Positions 36,227-45,817 of a DNA stretch of 64,000 nt are shown here, piece after piece (within the stretch, counting starts at the first letter, position 1; each line of letters opens with the position of its first letter). This DNA comes from Bacteroidales bacterium UBA3143 (GTDB lineage: Bacteria; Bacteroidota; Bacteroidia; Bacteroidales; Dysgonomonadaceae): positions 41,694 through 105,693 of the forward strand of contig DEZB01000025.1 of assembly GCA_002364735.1 (NCBI GenBank), read 5' to 3'. A program made the position numbers and the translations under genes. The notes under the pieces were generated by a model, which searched no databases, was not told the DNA's origin, and worked only from the letters and a program-made list of their open reading frames with translations.

Positions 36227-38278
36227 ATGAAAGAAAAACTGGTAATACTCTGCATTTTGTGCTTCATGGTCATAGTTTCGGTTGCACAGCAACCGCATAT
36301 CATCGTGCCTGATTCTTCTATGATTACCAGCGACATAGATTCCCTTGAGATTTTAAGAAGACAAGCAAGAAATCAGGATCTGAAGCAAATAACTGTAGCA
36401 GAAACACCCGACTCATTGAAGAGCTATCCTCGCTTTACGGTTTGGAAGATTAACGAAAGGACTGGCGAAAGATTATCTGCCCTACCCGACACCCTATTAT
36501 ATAATTACCAGCAAACCACAGTGCCTGATGGTCACTCTGTGGCTATAGGATATTTGGGCAACTTGGGTACACCCGCTATTTCTAAACTATTTTTTGATCG
36601 TGGTGAGAGCAGTCAGTTTGTTTTTTATGATGCTTATCACCTTTATAACAAAAACCCAGAGAATCAATTATTCTTCAACACCCGCATTCCTTATGCGCAA
36701 ATAAACTATCAACGTTCGGGAGGCAACATAGACAAAGAAGAACGAATGGAAACGCGTTTCACCATGAATTTTAATCGTCATTTGAATGTGGGTTTCGACC
36801 TCGACTTTATAAATGCAAAAGGATTCTATGCATCGCAATCTGCTAAACAAAATAATTATTCAGCTTATGCCAATTATTTGAGCGATCGTATTGAAGCACA
36901 TGTTTATGCTTCTCAAACATCTATCACCAATTTTGAAAATGGCGGCATCAGTGATTCTACCTTTATAACCAATCCAGAGTCAATAGAAGAAAACTTTTCG
37001 TCGCGTGACATCCCTGTTCGCATGAGAGATACTTGGAATCGGATGAAGACAAATCAGTTTTATCTTTCTGCACGCTACAACTTAGGATATAGCAAAGATG
37101 GGGCAACTGAGGAAGCAGATAAAGAATTTGTGCCTGTTGCAAGCGTCATTTTGACCTCACACTACAAACAACAATACCGACGCTTCCTTTCGTACGATAC
37201 AACACAAGTTACAAGGCCTGATGCATCAACAGCACAAGCTATTGACACACTATATCGGAACAAATACTACCAATCGGCCGTTGATGACAGCACAAGATAC
37301 ACTTCTTTTAAAAACACTGTTGCGCTTTCAATGCGTGAGGGCTTTAGAGATTGGGTAAAGTTTGGTCTTACTGCATTCTTGGAACACGAAACACGCACCT
37401 TCAATTTGCTTGACACCATTGGTGATGGACGCTATGAACATAGGGAGCAAGCTACAAGTATTGGTGGTATATTAAGTAAGCAACAAGGAGAGTTTCTTCG
37501 ATTTAATGCGCAAGCAGATTTAGGTGTATTGGGAGCAAACATTGGAGAATTCAGAATTGAGGGTGATGTAACTACATCTATAAAAATTGCTGGTAAAATG
37601 ACCACGCTTAGTGGTCAGGCATACATAAAAAACTTAAAACCAAAGTTCTTAGAGCAGCAATATCATTCAAAATACTTTTGGTGGAACAACGATTTTGGTG
37701 ATACACGCCGAGTATATGTTGGAGGAAAGCTATTTGTACCCTTCACCAATACTACATTGAGTGCGGGTGTTGAAAACATTCAAAACTTAATATATTTGAA
37801 CCAAGATAAACTCCCATTTCAAGAAGGAGATAATGTTCAGATTGTTTCTGCAAGAGTTGATCAGGATATAAAATTAGGGATATTCAATTGGAACAATTCC
37901 ATTGTTTATCAAACATCGAGCAATGAAGATGCAATACCAGTTCCCACACTGAGCGCATACTCAAATATGTTTTTGAAAACAAAAATTGTGGATGAGCTTA
38001 CATTGCAATTGGGATTAGATGCTCATTATCATACCAAATATTATGCACCTGGATATGAACCTGCACTATTGCAATTCTATAATCAGCGACAAAAAGAAAT
38101 TGGAAATTATCCTCTGGTTACAGGATATGCTAACATGCACTTAAAACAATTGAGGTTCTTTGTGATGTTCTACAACATTGCGCACTTTGTATTGAGGCCA
38201 AACTATTTCTCATTGCCAGACTACCCTTACAACCCCATGTTGTTTAAGTTGGGAGTATCGGTTAATTTAAATAATTAA
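36227..38278 (+). CDS. Putative outer-membrane porin, Porin_10-like
   Basis: 683 aa from the ATG at 36227, which gives a clean signal peptide MKEKLVILCILCFMVIVSVA with cleavage before QQ. The frame extends 13 codons upstream, but that would bury the signal. The mature part has many alternating short strands with aromatic ends (for example MNFNRHLNVGFDLDFINAKG), and the C-terminus FKLGVSVNLNN fits a beta-barrel. It resembles the Bacteroidetes putative-porin family. The N-terminal 80 residues before the barrel are unlike the rest. The substrate is unknown. Upstream is the divergent his promoter. Confidence 0.75.
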   Translation: MKEKLVILCILCFMVIVSVAQQPHIIVPDSSMITSDIDSLEILRRQARNQDLKQITVAETPDSLKSYPRFTVWKINERTGERLSALPDTLLYNYQQTTVPDGHSVAIGYLGNLGTPAISKLFFDRGESSQFVFYDAYHLYNKNPENQLFFNTRIPYAQINYQRSGGNIDKEERMETRFTMNFNRHLNVGFDLDFINAKGFYASQSAKQNNYSAYANYLSDRIEAHVYASQTSITNFENGGISDSTFITNPESIEENFSSRDIPVRMRDTWNRMKTNQFYLSARYNLGYSKDGATEEADKEFVPVASVILTSHYKQQYRRFLSYDTTQVTRPDASTAQAIDTLYRNKYYQSAVDDSTRYTSFKNTVALSMREGFRDWVKFGLTAFLEHETRTFNLLDTIGDGRYEHREQATSIGGILSKQQGEFLRFNAQADLGVLGANIGEFRIEGDVTTSIKIAGKMTTLSGQAYIKNLKPKFLEQQYHSKYFWWNNDFGDTRRVYVGGKLFVPFTNTTLSAGVENIQNLIYLNQDKLPFQEGDNVQIVSARVDQDIKLGIFNWNNSIVYQTSSNEDAIPVPTLSAYSNMFLKTKIVDELTLQLGLDAHYHTKYYAPGYEPALLQFYNQRQKEIGNYPLVTGYANMHLKQLRFFVMFYNIAHFVLRPNYFSLPDYPYNPMLFKLGVSVNLNN

Positions 38279-38297
38279 TCTTTTAAGGAAAAGATTA
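38276..38297. terminator. Bidirectional terminator between convergent genes
   Basis: TAATCTTTT (38276-38284), loop AAGG, AAAAGATTA (38289-38297). The perfect 9-bp stem begins at the porin stop codon and can serve the convergent hemW as well. Confidence 0.65.
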
Positions 38298-38308
38298 TAG
38301 AAGATAGT

Positions 38309-39439
38309 CTATTCAACAACCATCAAATCGCTCATTATCCCATCGGAAATAAATATACCAGCCCGAGTTAAAGTTACTGTGTTATCTTCTCTCCTCAAGT
38401 GATTCAACTTTAAATACTTTTGAGCAACTTCTAAGAAGTTAGCATATAATTCATCTCCAAACTTTGCTTGTAGCTCATCAAGATTTATTCCCCACATTGT
38501 TCTTAGGCCAGTAATGATGTATTCGTTGTATTTTTTTATTTTGTCTATGTCTTCCTTTTCAAAAACTGGCTTTTCATTATTTACGCCCTTCATATATTTT
38601 GGCAACGAAGAAACATTCCATTGTCGATATTCGCCATCAAACGAGTGTGACGAAGGACCCAAACCCATGTACTTATCGCCTTTCCAATAAGAAGAGTTGT
38701 GTTGAGATATGTAGCCCTCTTTAGCGAAGTTAGATATTTCATAATGAGCAAAGCCCGCTTGTGAAAGTATATCAATAAGCATTTCGAACATTTCAAGACT
38801 ACTATCCTCGTCCACAGGATTTACTTTACCAGCTTGCAATAAAGAGTATAAGCGAGTTTTCTCTTCATAGATTAAATGATAGGCTGAAATGTGTTGCACA
38901 TTCAATTGACATGCTTGCTGTAGATTGCTTTGCCATATGTCTAAAGTTTGTCGGGGTAGACCGTACATTAAGTCGATGCTAATGTTATGGAACCCCTTTT
39001 CTTGGCAGTATTTCACAGCTTCAATAGCAGTATTGGCATCGTGTCGTCGGCTGAGAAATTTCAACTCATCGTCATTAAAACTTTGAATGCCAATGCTTAC
39101 CCTATTAAAGGGCAATTCGCTTAGCATGTCTACATAGATTATTGACAAATCATCAGGATTGGTTTCTATTGTTATTTCAGCATCCGAAGCGACTGTAAAA
39201 TTTGCATAGATAGTTTTGAATATGCTTTCTAAATGGGTTCGATTAAGTCGAGAAGGTGTTCCGCCACCAAAGTAAATGGTTTTTACAATATCGATTGCAA
39301 GTTCGTCTTTCCTGTATACAATCTCTTTACACAGAGTTATGACATAAGCGTCCATTTCAGCCTCGTTGGTTGAAGTAAAAAAATCGCAATAGATGCAACG
39401 TGACTTGCAAAAAGGGATGTGGATATAAATTCCTGCCAA
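38309..39439 (-). CDS. hemW: Radical SAM protein HemW-like
   Basis: Heme chaperone-type radical SAM protein. MAGIYIHIPFCKSRCIYCDF holds the cluster cysteines Cys11, Cys15 and Cys18. The position of the fourth cysteine that marks HemN oxidases is Phe20, so HemW is preferred over coproporphyrinogen oxidase. FGGGTPSRL and the IETNPDDL and SIGIQSFND motifs are the SAM-binding blocks, and a C-terminal HemN_C domain is present. Length 376 is normal. It starts 5 nt after the following gene on the same strand. Confidence 0.88.
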   Translation of the reverse strand: MAGIYIHIPFCKSRCIYCDFFTSTNEAEMDAYVITLCKEIVYRKDELAIDIVKTIYFGGGTPSRLNRTHLESIFKTIYANFTVASDAEITIETNPDDLSIIYVDMLSELPFNRVSIGIQSFNDDELKFLSRRHDANTAIEAVKYCQEKGFHNISIDLMYGLPRQTLDIWQSNLQQACQLNVQHISAYHLIYEEKTRLYSLLQAGKVNPVDEDSSLEMFEMLIDILSQAGFAHYEISNFAKEGYISQHNSSYWKGDKYMGLGPSSHSFDGEYRQWNVSSLPKYMKGVNNEKPVFEKEDIDKIKKYNEYIITGLRTMWGINLDELQAKFGDELYANFLEVAQKYLKLNHLRREDNTVTLTRAGIFISDGIMSDLMVVE

Positions 39440-39444
39440 TACTT

Positions 39445-39885
39445 TTATTGTTTTTTTGTGAGTTGATTGTAGGCATCCAAGTATTTCCTCATACGGACAA
39501 CATCATCATCTGTCAGCTCTTTCAATCTTCTCAAATCCATATTATCTGTCAAATCATTCAACTTAACCCTTTTGGCCAAATCGTTTTTCGTGACCCGCTG
39601 GATGTAATGCTCATACTCCTCATTATCCACCTTGGTAAGTGCATGCACAGCATCAATAATATCTTCAGAAAAACCCTCATTAGCTAAATCTAACAGTCTA
39701 ATGTGGGTATCTTCAATTAAATCATGCAAAGCACCTACAATTTTCTCCTCCAATGTTTGACCTGCCTCCATGACACGGAAAGGATGTCCAATGTATGGTT
39801 GATCATTTCTATCTAATTGTTTTAAATGTGCATTAATAGCAATGTAGATTGCCTTTTTAAGTTGCTCTCTTAAATCCATTTGCAT
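39445..39885 (-). CDS. Small HD-domain hydrolase, SpoT/SAH-like
   Basis: 146 aa. HPFRVME and GALHDLIEDTHI give the H...HD signature of RelA/SpoT-type hydrolases (His34 and His/Asp54-55), and DNMDLRR at 114-120 supplies the later Asp. Proteins of this size act as small alarmone hydrolases or related nucleotide hydrolases; the substrate cannot be told from sequence. Two ATGs (39885 and two codons later) are equally possible. It precedes hemW by 5 nt in the same direction. Confidence 0.7.
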   Translation of the reverse strand: MQMDLREQLKKAIYIAINAHLKQLDRNDQPYIGHPFRVMEAGQTLEEKIVGALHDLIEDTHIRLLDLANEGFSEDIIDAVHALTKVDNEEYEHYIQRVTKNDLAKRVKLNDLTDNMDLRRLKELTDDDVVRMRKYLDAYNQLTKKQ

Positions 39886-39899
39886 TGTATTTGTGAGTG

Positions 39900-40667
39900 T
39901 TAGTTCAACATTTCCTCTACCAAAAGAGGTTCGTCAGTGGTAATATAATCTACTTTTAAATCAATCATACGTTGGATGTCTTCAGCTTTATTCACAGTCC
40001 AAACATTTACTTTGAGACCTAAGTCGTGTGAAAGTTTCACCCACTCAGGATGCTTATCTATGACCGAAAAATGATAGTCGATTCCAGTAGCACCAATTTC
40101 CTTCATCACATGCGGAGAAAGATCGCCATTGAGGTAATAAACTGTTGCCAAAGGATCAAGGTGTATTGTTTTCACAACAAAATTGAGACTGAAAGAAATA
40201 TAGTCAACTCGGTTTTGTAAATTCCGATCGCGCACCATCTTCAGCACCTTCTCAGTTAATTCATCTTCCTGATATTTTGATCTGTGTTTTTTAAACTCAA
40301 TGATGAGTTTTGTATGTGTGCATTTTTCAAATGCATCCAAATACTCCTCAACAGTAGGAAGTTTCTCCCCATTTTGAAGTTTGACTTGAGTGAGAATATT
40401 AGCAGGTGTGTCCTGAACAATCAATTTCTCTCCATTTAAAGTAACATGAGCATCATGATTTACCACTGGCACACCGTCTGACGAGAGCCAAATATCCATT
40501 TCAGAGCCATAAGCTTTAATTGAATCAGCTTTTAGCAAAGCAGTCAAAGAATTTTGAGCAGATCCATCTGTTTTCCAAAAACCTCGATGTGCAATTACTT
40601 CAGTTTGTGCATGCACTTGAAGATAAAGTGCAAAAAATGCAACCAAAAACAAGTTTCTAAGATTCAT
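39900..40667 (-). CDS. Exported glycerophosphodiester phosphodiesterase
   Basis: Releases sn-glycerol-3-phosphate from deacylated phospholipids. A signal peptide (about 1-20, ending VHA before Q) precedes the GDPD barrel. HRGF (27-30) and EMDIWLSSDGVPVVNHD (about 57-73) provide the catalytic His and the Glu/Asp metal ligands. The usual PEN after HRG reads AQN. A minus-strand TATATTTG box at 40704-40711 lies 37 nt upstream; no good -33 follows. It is likely the first gene of a short run with the HD hydrolase and hemW. Confidence 0.83.
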   Translation of the reverse strand: MNLRNLFLVAFFALYLQVHAQTEVIAHRGFWKTDGSAQNSLTALLKADSIKAYGSEMDIWLSSDGVPVVNHDAHVTLNGEKLIVQDTPANILTQVKLQNGEKLPTVEEYLDAFEKCTHTKLIIEFKKHRSKYQEDELTEKVLKMVRDRNLQNRVDYISFSLNFVVKTIHLDPLATVYYLNGDLSPHVMKEIGATGIDYHFSVIDKHPEWVKLSHDLGLKVNVWTVNKAEDIQRMIDLKVDYITTDEPLLVEEMLN

Positions 40668-40879
40668 AGGGGAAAGTATTTTATAAAAAAGTTAATAGGA
40701 AAACAAATATACATGTAAAATTTCAATTATTTTGGAGGTGACTGTTAAAAGTAACTTTCTATTTGACAGAAAGCAACTATAAAGTTGAGACTGGAATGAT
40801 TTTTAGACTATAAAAAAGACACTTAATCACAAAAGCACAAATATTGTAGTGTTTACTAATGGTTTTATTAAAAATTCAG

Positions 40880-40887
40880 TATATTTG
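40880..40887 (+). promoter_or_regulatory. -7 box upstream of the ROK kinase
   Basis: TATATTTG, 48 nt before the start codon. No TTG sits at the standard distance, so the promoter is only partly matched. Confidence 0.4.
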
Positions 40888-40934
40888 TGAGAGGAATAAA
40901 TCAAATATAGCATAACCAATTAAACATAAAAAAA

Positions 40935-41903
40935 ATGATGACAGATAAACCTTATGCGATAGGCGTAGACATAGGTGGTACTAACACTGTATATGGTATC
41001 GTTGATAAAAGAGGTCAAATTCTTAAAAATGGCAGTATTCAAACTGGTGTACACGCAGAAATCGGAGATTTCTTGGACGACCTAACAAAAGCGCTTGAAG
41101 CAATTATTGCAGAAGTCGGCTCTAAAGACGATATTAAAGGTATAGGTGTAGGAGCTCCCAATGGTAACTTCTTTACAGGTAGTATTGAGTTTGCTCCAAA
41201 CTTGCGCTGGAAAGGTGTTATACCCTTTGTGGAAATGATGGAAGAAAGAATAGGAATACCAGTTGCATTAACCAACGACGCCAATGCTGCTGCAATCGGC
41301 GAGATGACATATGGTGCTGCACGTGGTATGAAAGACTTCATTGTTATTACACTTGGAACAGGAGTTGGTAGCGGAGTTGTTGCTAACGGTAAGTTAGTTT
41401 ATGGTCACGATGGATTTGCAGGCGAGTTAGGTCACGTTATCATGCGAAGAACTAATGGCCGCCTATGTGGTTGTGGAAGATCTGGATGCTTAGAGGCATA
41501 TAGCTCTGCCACAGGCGTGGCAAGAACTGCTCGGGAATATTTAGATATGAGACCCAACATCAATTCACAACTTCGCACTATTCCTATTGAAAACATAACA
41601 TCAAAAGATGTGTTTGAAGCAGCAAAAGAAGGTGATGAATTAGCAAAAGAAGTGTTTGAGTTCACAGGACAGATATTGGGCGAAGCATTTGCAGATTTTG
41701 TAGCTTTCACAAGTCCCGAAGCAATCATCCTTTTTGGAGGTTTAGCACGAGCAGGCGATTTAATCCTGAATCCAATTCGTGAACATATGGAAAAAAACTT
41801 ACTCTCAATCTATCAAAACAAGATTAAATTGCTTTTCTCTCAATTAAAAGAAAGTGACGCAGCGATTCTTGGAGCAAGTGCCCTTGGATGGGAAGTAATT
41901 TAA
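40935..41903 (+). CDS. glk: ROK-family glucokinase
   Basis: Phosphorylates glucose at O6 with ATP in the cytoplasm. DIGGTNTVYGIVD near residues 12-24 is the phosphate-binding motif; TNDANAAAIGE holds the catalytic Asp. GELGHVIMRR and LCGCGRSGCLEAYSS make up the ROK signature with the zinc-binding His/Cys residues. Length 322 is typical. No DNA-binding domain is present, so it is a kinase rather than a NagC-type repressor. It is monocistronic between its own promoter and terminator. Confidence 0.9.
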   Translation: MMTDKPYAIGVDIGGTNTVYGIVDKRGQILKNGSIQTGVHAEIGDFLDDLTKALEAIIAEVGSKDDIKGIGVGAPNGNFFTGSIEFAPNLRWKGVIPFVEMMEERIGIPVALTNDANAAAIGEMTYGAARGMKDFIVITLGTGVGSGVVANGKLVYGHDGFAGELGHVIMRRTNGRLCGCGRSGCLEAYSSATGVARTAREYLDMRPNINSQLRTIPIENITSKDVFEAAKEGDELAKEVFEFTGQILGEAFADFVAFTSPEAIILFGGLARAGDLILNPIREHMEKNLLSIYQNKIKLLFSQLKESDAAILGASALGWEVI

Positions 41904-41949
41904 AAGAATAGACAGCAATAACCATAACACTATTCTTTTTTATCTAAAT

Positions 41950-41988
41950 AAAAAGTCCTAAGTTGATGCCTCAGCTTGGGACTTTTTC
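41950..41988 (+). terminator. Rho-independent terminator after the ROK kinase
   Basis: AAAAGTCC pairs with GGACTTTT around an inner AAG/CTT pairing, followed by T residues. Confidence 0.75.
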
Positions 41989-42016
41989 AAAATATAATGA
42001 GATGCTTTTCACTGGA

Positions 42017-42028
42017 GGTGTTAACACC
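42017..42028. promoter_or_regulatory. 12-bp palindrome upstream of purH
   Basis: GGTGTTAACACC, perfect, in the 356-base gap before purH. It could be an operator but is far (about 200 nt) from the predicted promoter. Nothing else but the glk terminator and the purH promoter is seen in that gap. Confidence 0.3.
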
Positions 42029-42198
42029 ACTACAAAATAAGAGTGTAAAAGTTATGAGTTTATTATTGAACAATTAAAAAGTCCATTAAAACAAAAGAAG
42101 ATTGGCATCTTTAATCAATATAACCTCTGTTTCTTTCTAACTTATAGAATCTTAGATTTCGGCTTCTTAGAACTTTTTTCTAATTCTTATCGAATGTG

Positions 42199-42231
42199 TT
42201 CGACAAAATATAGATAGATTTTATACCTTTG
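42199..42231 (+). promoter_or_regulatory. Predicted purH promoter
   Basis: TACCTTTG at 42224-42231 matches TAnnTTTG; a TTCG at 42199-42202 lies 21 nt upstream in the -33 place. It likely drives purH and possibly the mre genes behind it. Confidence 0.5.
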
Positions 42232-42259
42232 TGCTCTTTCAAAAACTTTTGAGATAACT

Positions 42260-43780
42260 ATGTCAAGAAAAATAAACAACGCATTAATTTCCGTATACGA
42301 TAAAGAAGGATTGGATGAAATCCTTTCAACTTTGAATCAACTAAATGTTTCATTCATCTCCACTGGAGGAACACAAGCATATATCCAAAAGCTGGGATAC
42401 GAATGTGAGAGTGTAGAAGATGTTACGAGCTATCCCCCAATATTGGGTGGAAGGGTAAAAACACTTCATCCAAAGATTTTTGGCGGAATACTTTTTCGCA
42501 GAGATAACGAAGCAGACAAAAAGATTATAAAATCATACGACATACCATCCATCGACTTAGTAATTGTCGATTTATATCCTTTTGAAGAGACCTTGGCATC
42601 GGGTGCACCACAAGAAGAGATAATTGAAAAGATAGATATAGGTGGTATCTCCCTTATTCGTGCGGGAGCGAAGAACTACAAAGATGTTTTGATGGTTGCT
42701 TCTAAAAATCAATATGGAGCTTTGTTAGATATATTGAAAGATAGAAATGGCTTTTCAAACATAGACGACCGTAAATGGTTTGCCAAGCAAGCTTTTGGTG
42801 TTTCATCGGCATATGATAGTGCAATTTTCAATTACTTCTGCGAAGATGATCTAAGCTCATTTAGGATTGCAGCAAACAATGGCAAGAAACTAAGATACGG
42901 AGAGAATCCCCATCAAGAGGGTTACTTCTATGGAGACTTCAACGCTATGTTTGACCAGCTCAATGGCAAAGAAATATCCTACAACAACCTTTTAGACATA
43001 GAAGCTGCCGTACAATTAATGTCAGACTTCGAAGAAACTTCATTGGCTATCATCAAGCATAACAATGCCTGCGGCATGGCATCTCGCGAAAGCTTGTTGC
43101 AAGCATGGAAAGACGCTTTGGCGGGCGATCCTATCTCTGCATTTGGCGGAGTTATTATTGCCAACCGAAATATAGACAAAGAAGTTGCGGAAGAGATCAA
43201 TAAATTGTTCTTCGAAATAATAATTGCACCATCATACGATGAAGATGCATTAGAACTATTAAAGCAAAAGAAGAACAGAATCATTTTAGTGCAAAAAGAA
43301 ACTAAAGACAAACAAACCTTCCAATACAGATCACTACTAAATGGTGTGTTGGCAGAGCAAAAGAACAAGAGTACACAAGTAGCAGCCGATTTAACAGTGG
43401 TGACTACAACCGAACCAACACAAAGCGAGATAGACGACTTGTTATTTGCCAATAAAATGGTGAAACACTTAAAGTCTAATGCAATTGCTTTGGTGAAAAA
43501 CAAGCAATTGATTGGCATTGGGACAGGACAAACATCAAGAGTTGACGCACTAATGCAGTCGATAGCCAAAGCAAAGCATATGGGATTTGATCTGAAAGGT
43601 GCTGTGATGGCATCCGATGCATTTTTTCCATTTCCCGATTGTGTGGAGATTGCACATGATGCAGGTATCACTGCAGTAATCCAACCAGGGGGCTCTATCA
43701 AAGACAATGACTCCATCGAATATTGCGATCAGCACAACATGGCAATGGTTACGACTGGTGTACGCCACTTTAAACATTAA
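42260..43780 (+). CDS. purH: Bifunctional AICAR formyltransferase / IMP cyclohydrolase
   Basis: Last two steps of purine synthesis to IMP. The N-terminal cyclohydrolase domain has ISTGGTQAYIQ and GGRVKTLHPKIFGGIL. The C-terminal formyltransferase domain carries the family's KLRYGENPHQ stretch, KHNNACGMAS (catalytic His) and the C-terminal FPFPDCVEIAHDAGITAVIQ. Length 506 is normal for the family. It is followed 28 nt later by mreB, an order conserved in Bacteroidales. Confidence 0.97.
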   Translation: MSRKINNALISVYDKEGLDEILSTLNQLNVSFISTGGTQAYIQKLGYECESVEDVTSYPPILGGRVKTLHPKIFGGILFRRDNEADKKIIKSYDIPSIDLVIVDLYPFEETLASGAPQEEIIEKIDIGGISLIRAGAKNYKDVLMVASKNQYGALLDILKDRNGFSNIDDRKWFAKQAFGVSSAYDSAIFNYFCEDDLSSFRIAANNGKKLRYGENPHQEGYFYGDFNAMFDQLNGKEISYNNLLDIEAAVQLMSDFEETSLAIIKHNNACGMASRESLLQAWKDALAGDPISAFGGVIIANRNIDKEVAEEINKLFFEIIIAPSYDEDALELLKQKKNRIILVQKETKDKQTFQYRSLLNGVLAEQKNKSTQVAADLTVVTTTEPTQSEIDDLLFANKMVKHLKSNAIALVKNKQLIGIGTGQTSRVDALMQSIAKAKHMGFDLKGAVMASDAFFPFPDCVEIAHDAGITAVIQPGGSIKDNDSIEYCDQHNMAMVTTGVRHFKH

Positions 43781-43808
43781 CAACAAGATATTGTAACATA
43801 AAAATAAT

Positions 43809-44834
43809 ATGGGATTATTTTCATTCACACAAGAGTTGGCCATGGACCTTGGCACTGCCAACACTGTAATTGTAAACAGCGCCGGAAAAATACTATTAGA
43901 CGAGCCTTCAATTGTTGCGTTAGATCGCAAAACAGATAAAATGATTGCTTTGGGAGAAAAAGCAAGACAAATGCATGGGAAAACCCATGAGAATATACGC
44001 ACTATTCGTCCATTGCGCGATGGTGTGATTGCCGATTTTGCTGCTGCCGAACAAATGATTCGCGGTATGATTAAAATGGCCAACAAGAACAAAAAAAGTT
44101 TCTTCTCTCCATCGCTTCGCGTGGTGGTGTGCATACCTTCTGGTAGTACTGAAGTTGAGATTCGTGCGGTGCGCGACTCGGCTGAGCATGCAGGAGGTCG
44201 CGATGTATATATGATATTTGAGCCAATGGCTGCTGCATTGGGTATTGGCATAGATGTGGAAGCACCCGAAGGAAACATGATTGTTGACATAGGTGGTGGT
44301 ACTACCGAAATTGCAGTTATCTCTTTGGGTGGTATTGTTTCCAACAAATCAATTAAGATTGCGGGTGACGACCTCACAGAAGACATACAAGAATACATGG
44401 GCCGACAACACAACATTAAAGTGGGTGAGAGGACTGCCGAACAAATCAAGATACATGTAGGTTCGGTGCTTACCGAACTATCCGATCCACCAGAAGATTA
44501 TGTAGTACATGGACCAAACCGCATGACATCTTTGCCAATGGATGTCCCAATTTCTTATCAAGAGATTGCACATTGTCTTGAGAAATCTATTTCGAAAGTC
44601 GATTCGGCCATTTTGAGCGCATTGGAACATACTCCTCCCGAATTGTATGCTGATATTGTTCGCAATGGTATCTACATTACAGGTGGTGGTGCACTGCTGC
44701 GAGGATTGGATAAAAGATTTACAGACAAAATAGGCATCAAGTTTCATGTGGCGGAAGATCCCTTGCGTGTTGTAGCAAAAGGAACAGGAATTGGTCTACG
44801 CAACATCGATAAATTTAACTTCTTAATGAGATAA
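43809..44834 (+). CDS. mreB: Rod-shape actin homologue MreB
   Basis: Membrane-associated actin-like filament that positions the elongation machinery. MGLFSFTQELAMDLGTANTV has the N-terminal amphipathic stretch and phosphate-1 motif. IVDIGGGTTEIAVISLGG is phosphate-2, and ITGGGALLRGLD is the adenosine motif. Length 341 is usual. It heads mreB-mreC-mreD-mrdA-rodA. Confidence 0.97.
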   Translation: MGLFSFTQELAMDLGTANTVIVNSAGKILLDEPSIVALDRKTDKMIALGEKARQMHGKTHENIRTIRPLRDGVIADFAAAEQMIRGMIKMANKNKKSFFSPSLRVVVCIPSGSTEVEIRAVRDSAEHAGGRDVYMIFEPMAAALGIGIDVEAPEGNMIVDIGGGTTEIAVISLGGIVSNKSIKIAGDDLTEDIQEYMGRQHNIKVGERTAEQIKIHVGSVLTELSDPPEDYVVHGPNRMTSLPMDVPISYQEIAHCLEKSISKVDSAILSALEHTPPELYADIVRNGIYITGGGALLRGLDKRFTDKIGIKFHVAEDPLRVVAKGTGIGLRNIDKFNFLMR

Positions 44835-44971
44835 TTTGCTTATAGGATGCACCAGAACACTTCGTTACGCAAGTTATCAGCCATGTTGGAAGCGGAAAGG
44901 GAGTAACCACTTCACTCATTTATTTACAAAGATGCGATTAACTATCGCATGATACATCACAGGGGCTATTT

Positions 44972-45817
44972 ATGAGAAACCTTCTTAATTATATTTTAAG
45001 GAACAGTGCATGGTTTCTGGCAGTTTTATTGATAGTTTTCAGTCTTTATTTGGTGTTTAAACATAACTCATATCAACGAAGCGTTTACTTATCTTCGGCA
45101 AACAGATTGTCGGGCGAAGTGTACAAACTATCGAATGAGGTTACTTCATTTTTCCACCTAAAGGGCAACAACCAAGAGCTTCTGGAGCGAAACGCTCAAT
45201 TGGAACGCACGGTGCAACTACTAAAAAAGGAAATAACAGCAATATCTGAGGATACAACAGCGATTGAATCGTTCACTATAGACTCTATTCAACCCACACA
45301 ATTCGAATTTATACCAGCCGATGTGGTCAACATCAGCATCTCTAAGTTTAATAACTACTTAACAGTAGACAAAGGTGCACTGGATGGCGTGAAAGCTGAC
45401 ATGGGCGTGATATCCAATGAGGGTGTTGTAGGTGTTGTGCGTAGCGTATCCAATCATTTTTCGGTTATTATACCCGTTATCAATCCGAAGTTTAGGCTTG
45501 GTGCCAAACTCAAGAACTCCGAGAATTTCGGCTCCATCATGTGGAACGGCAATAATGTTGACATTGCTCAATTAACAGAGCTCCCCAAACACGAAATATT
45601 TAATGAGGGCGACACAGTAGTTACTGGGTTCTCGCGCATATTCCCCGAGGGAATAATAATTGGCTACAACCAAGAGATGGGCACATCGATGGACGACAAT
45701 TTCAATACATTCAACATAACGTTGGCCACCAATTTTCATACACTGCAACATGTGCTCATCATTGATGACAAATACACACTGGAGCGAACCTCTCTTGAAG
45801 CAACTGTAAACGAATGA
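44972..45817 (+). CDS. mreC: Rod-shape protein MreC
   Basis: Periplasmic scaffold that links MreB filaments to PBP2 and RodA. One membrane helix (about 11-29), a coiled-coil (about 45-90, NNQELLERNAQLERTVQLLKK), then the beta-rich core with ADVVNISISKFNNYLTVDKG and GVVGVVRSVSNHFSVIIPVI. It overlaps mreD by 4 nt. Confidence 0.93.
   Translation: MRNLLNYILRNSAWFLAVLLIVFSLYLVFKHNSYQRSVYLSSANRLSGEVYKLSNEVTSFFHLKGNNQELLERNAQLERTVQLLKKEITAISEDTTAIESFTIDSIQPTQFEFIPADVVNISISKFNNYLTVDKGALDGVKADMGVISNEGVVGVVRSVSNHFSVIIPVINPKFRLGAKLKNSENFGSIMWNGNNVDIAQLTELPKHEIFNEGDTVVTGFSRIFPEGIIIGYNQEMGTSMDDNFNTFNITLATNFHTLQHVLIIDDKYTLERTSLEATVNE

Noticed and set aside
38309..39439. Oxygen-independent coproporphyrinogen oxidase HemN
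   Set aside because: The fourth cysteine of the CxxxCxxCxC motif is Phe, which is the HemW pattern.
43550..44449. 299-aa ORF antisense to purH/mreB
   Set aside because: It runs across two well-supported genes, has no family features and simply mirrors codon bias of the sense strand. The 245-aa ORF at 42979-43716 is rejected for the same reason.
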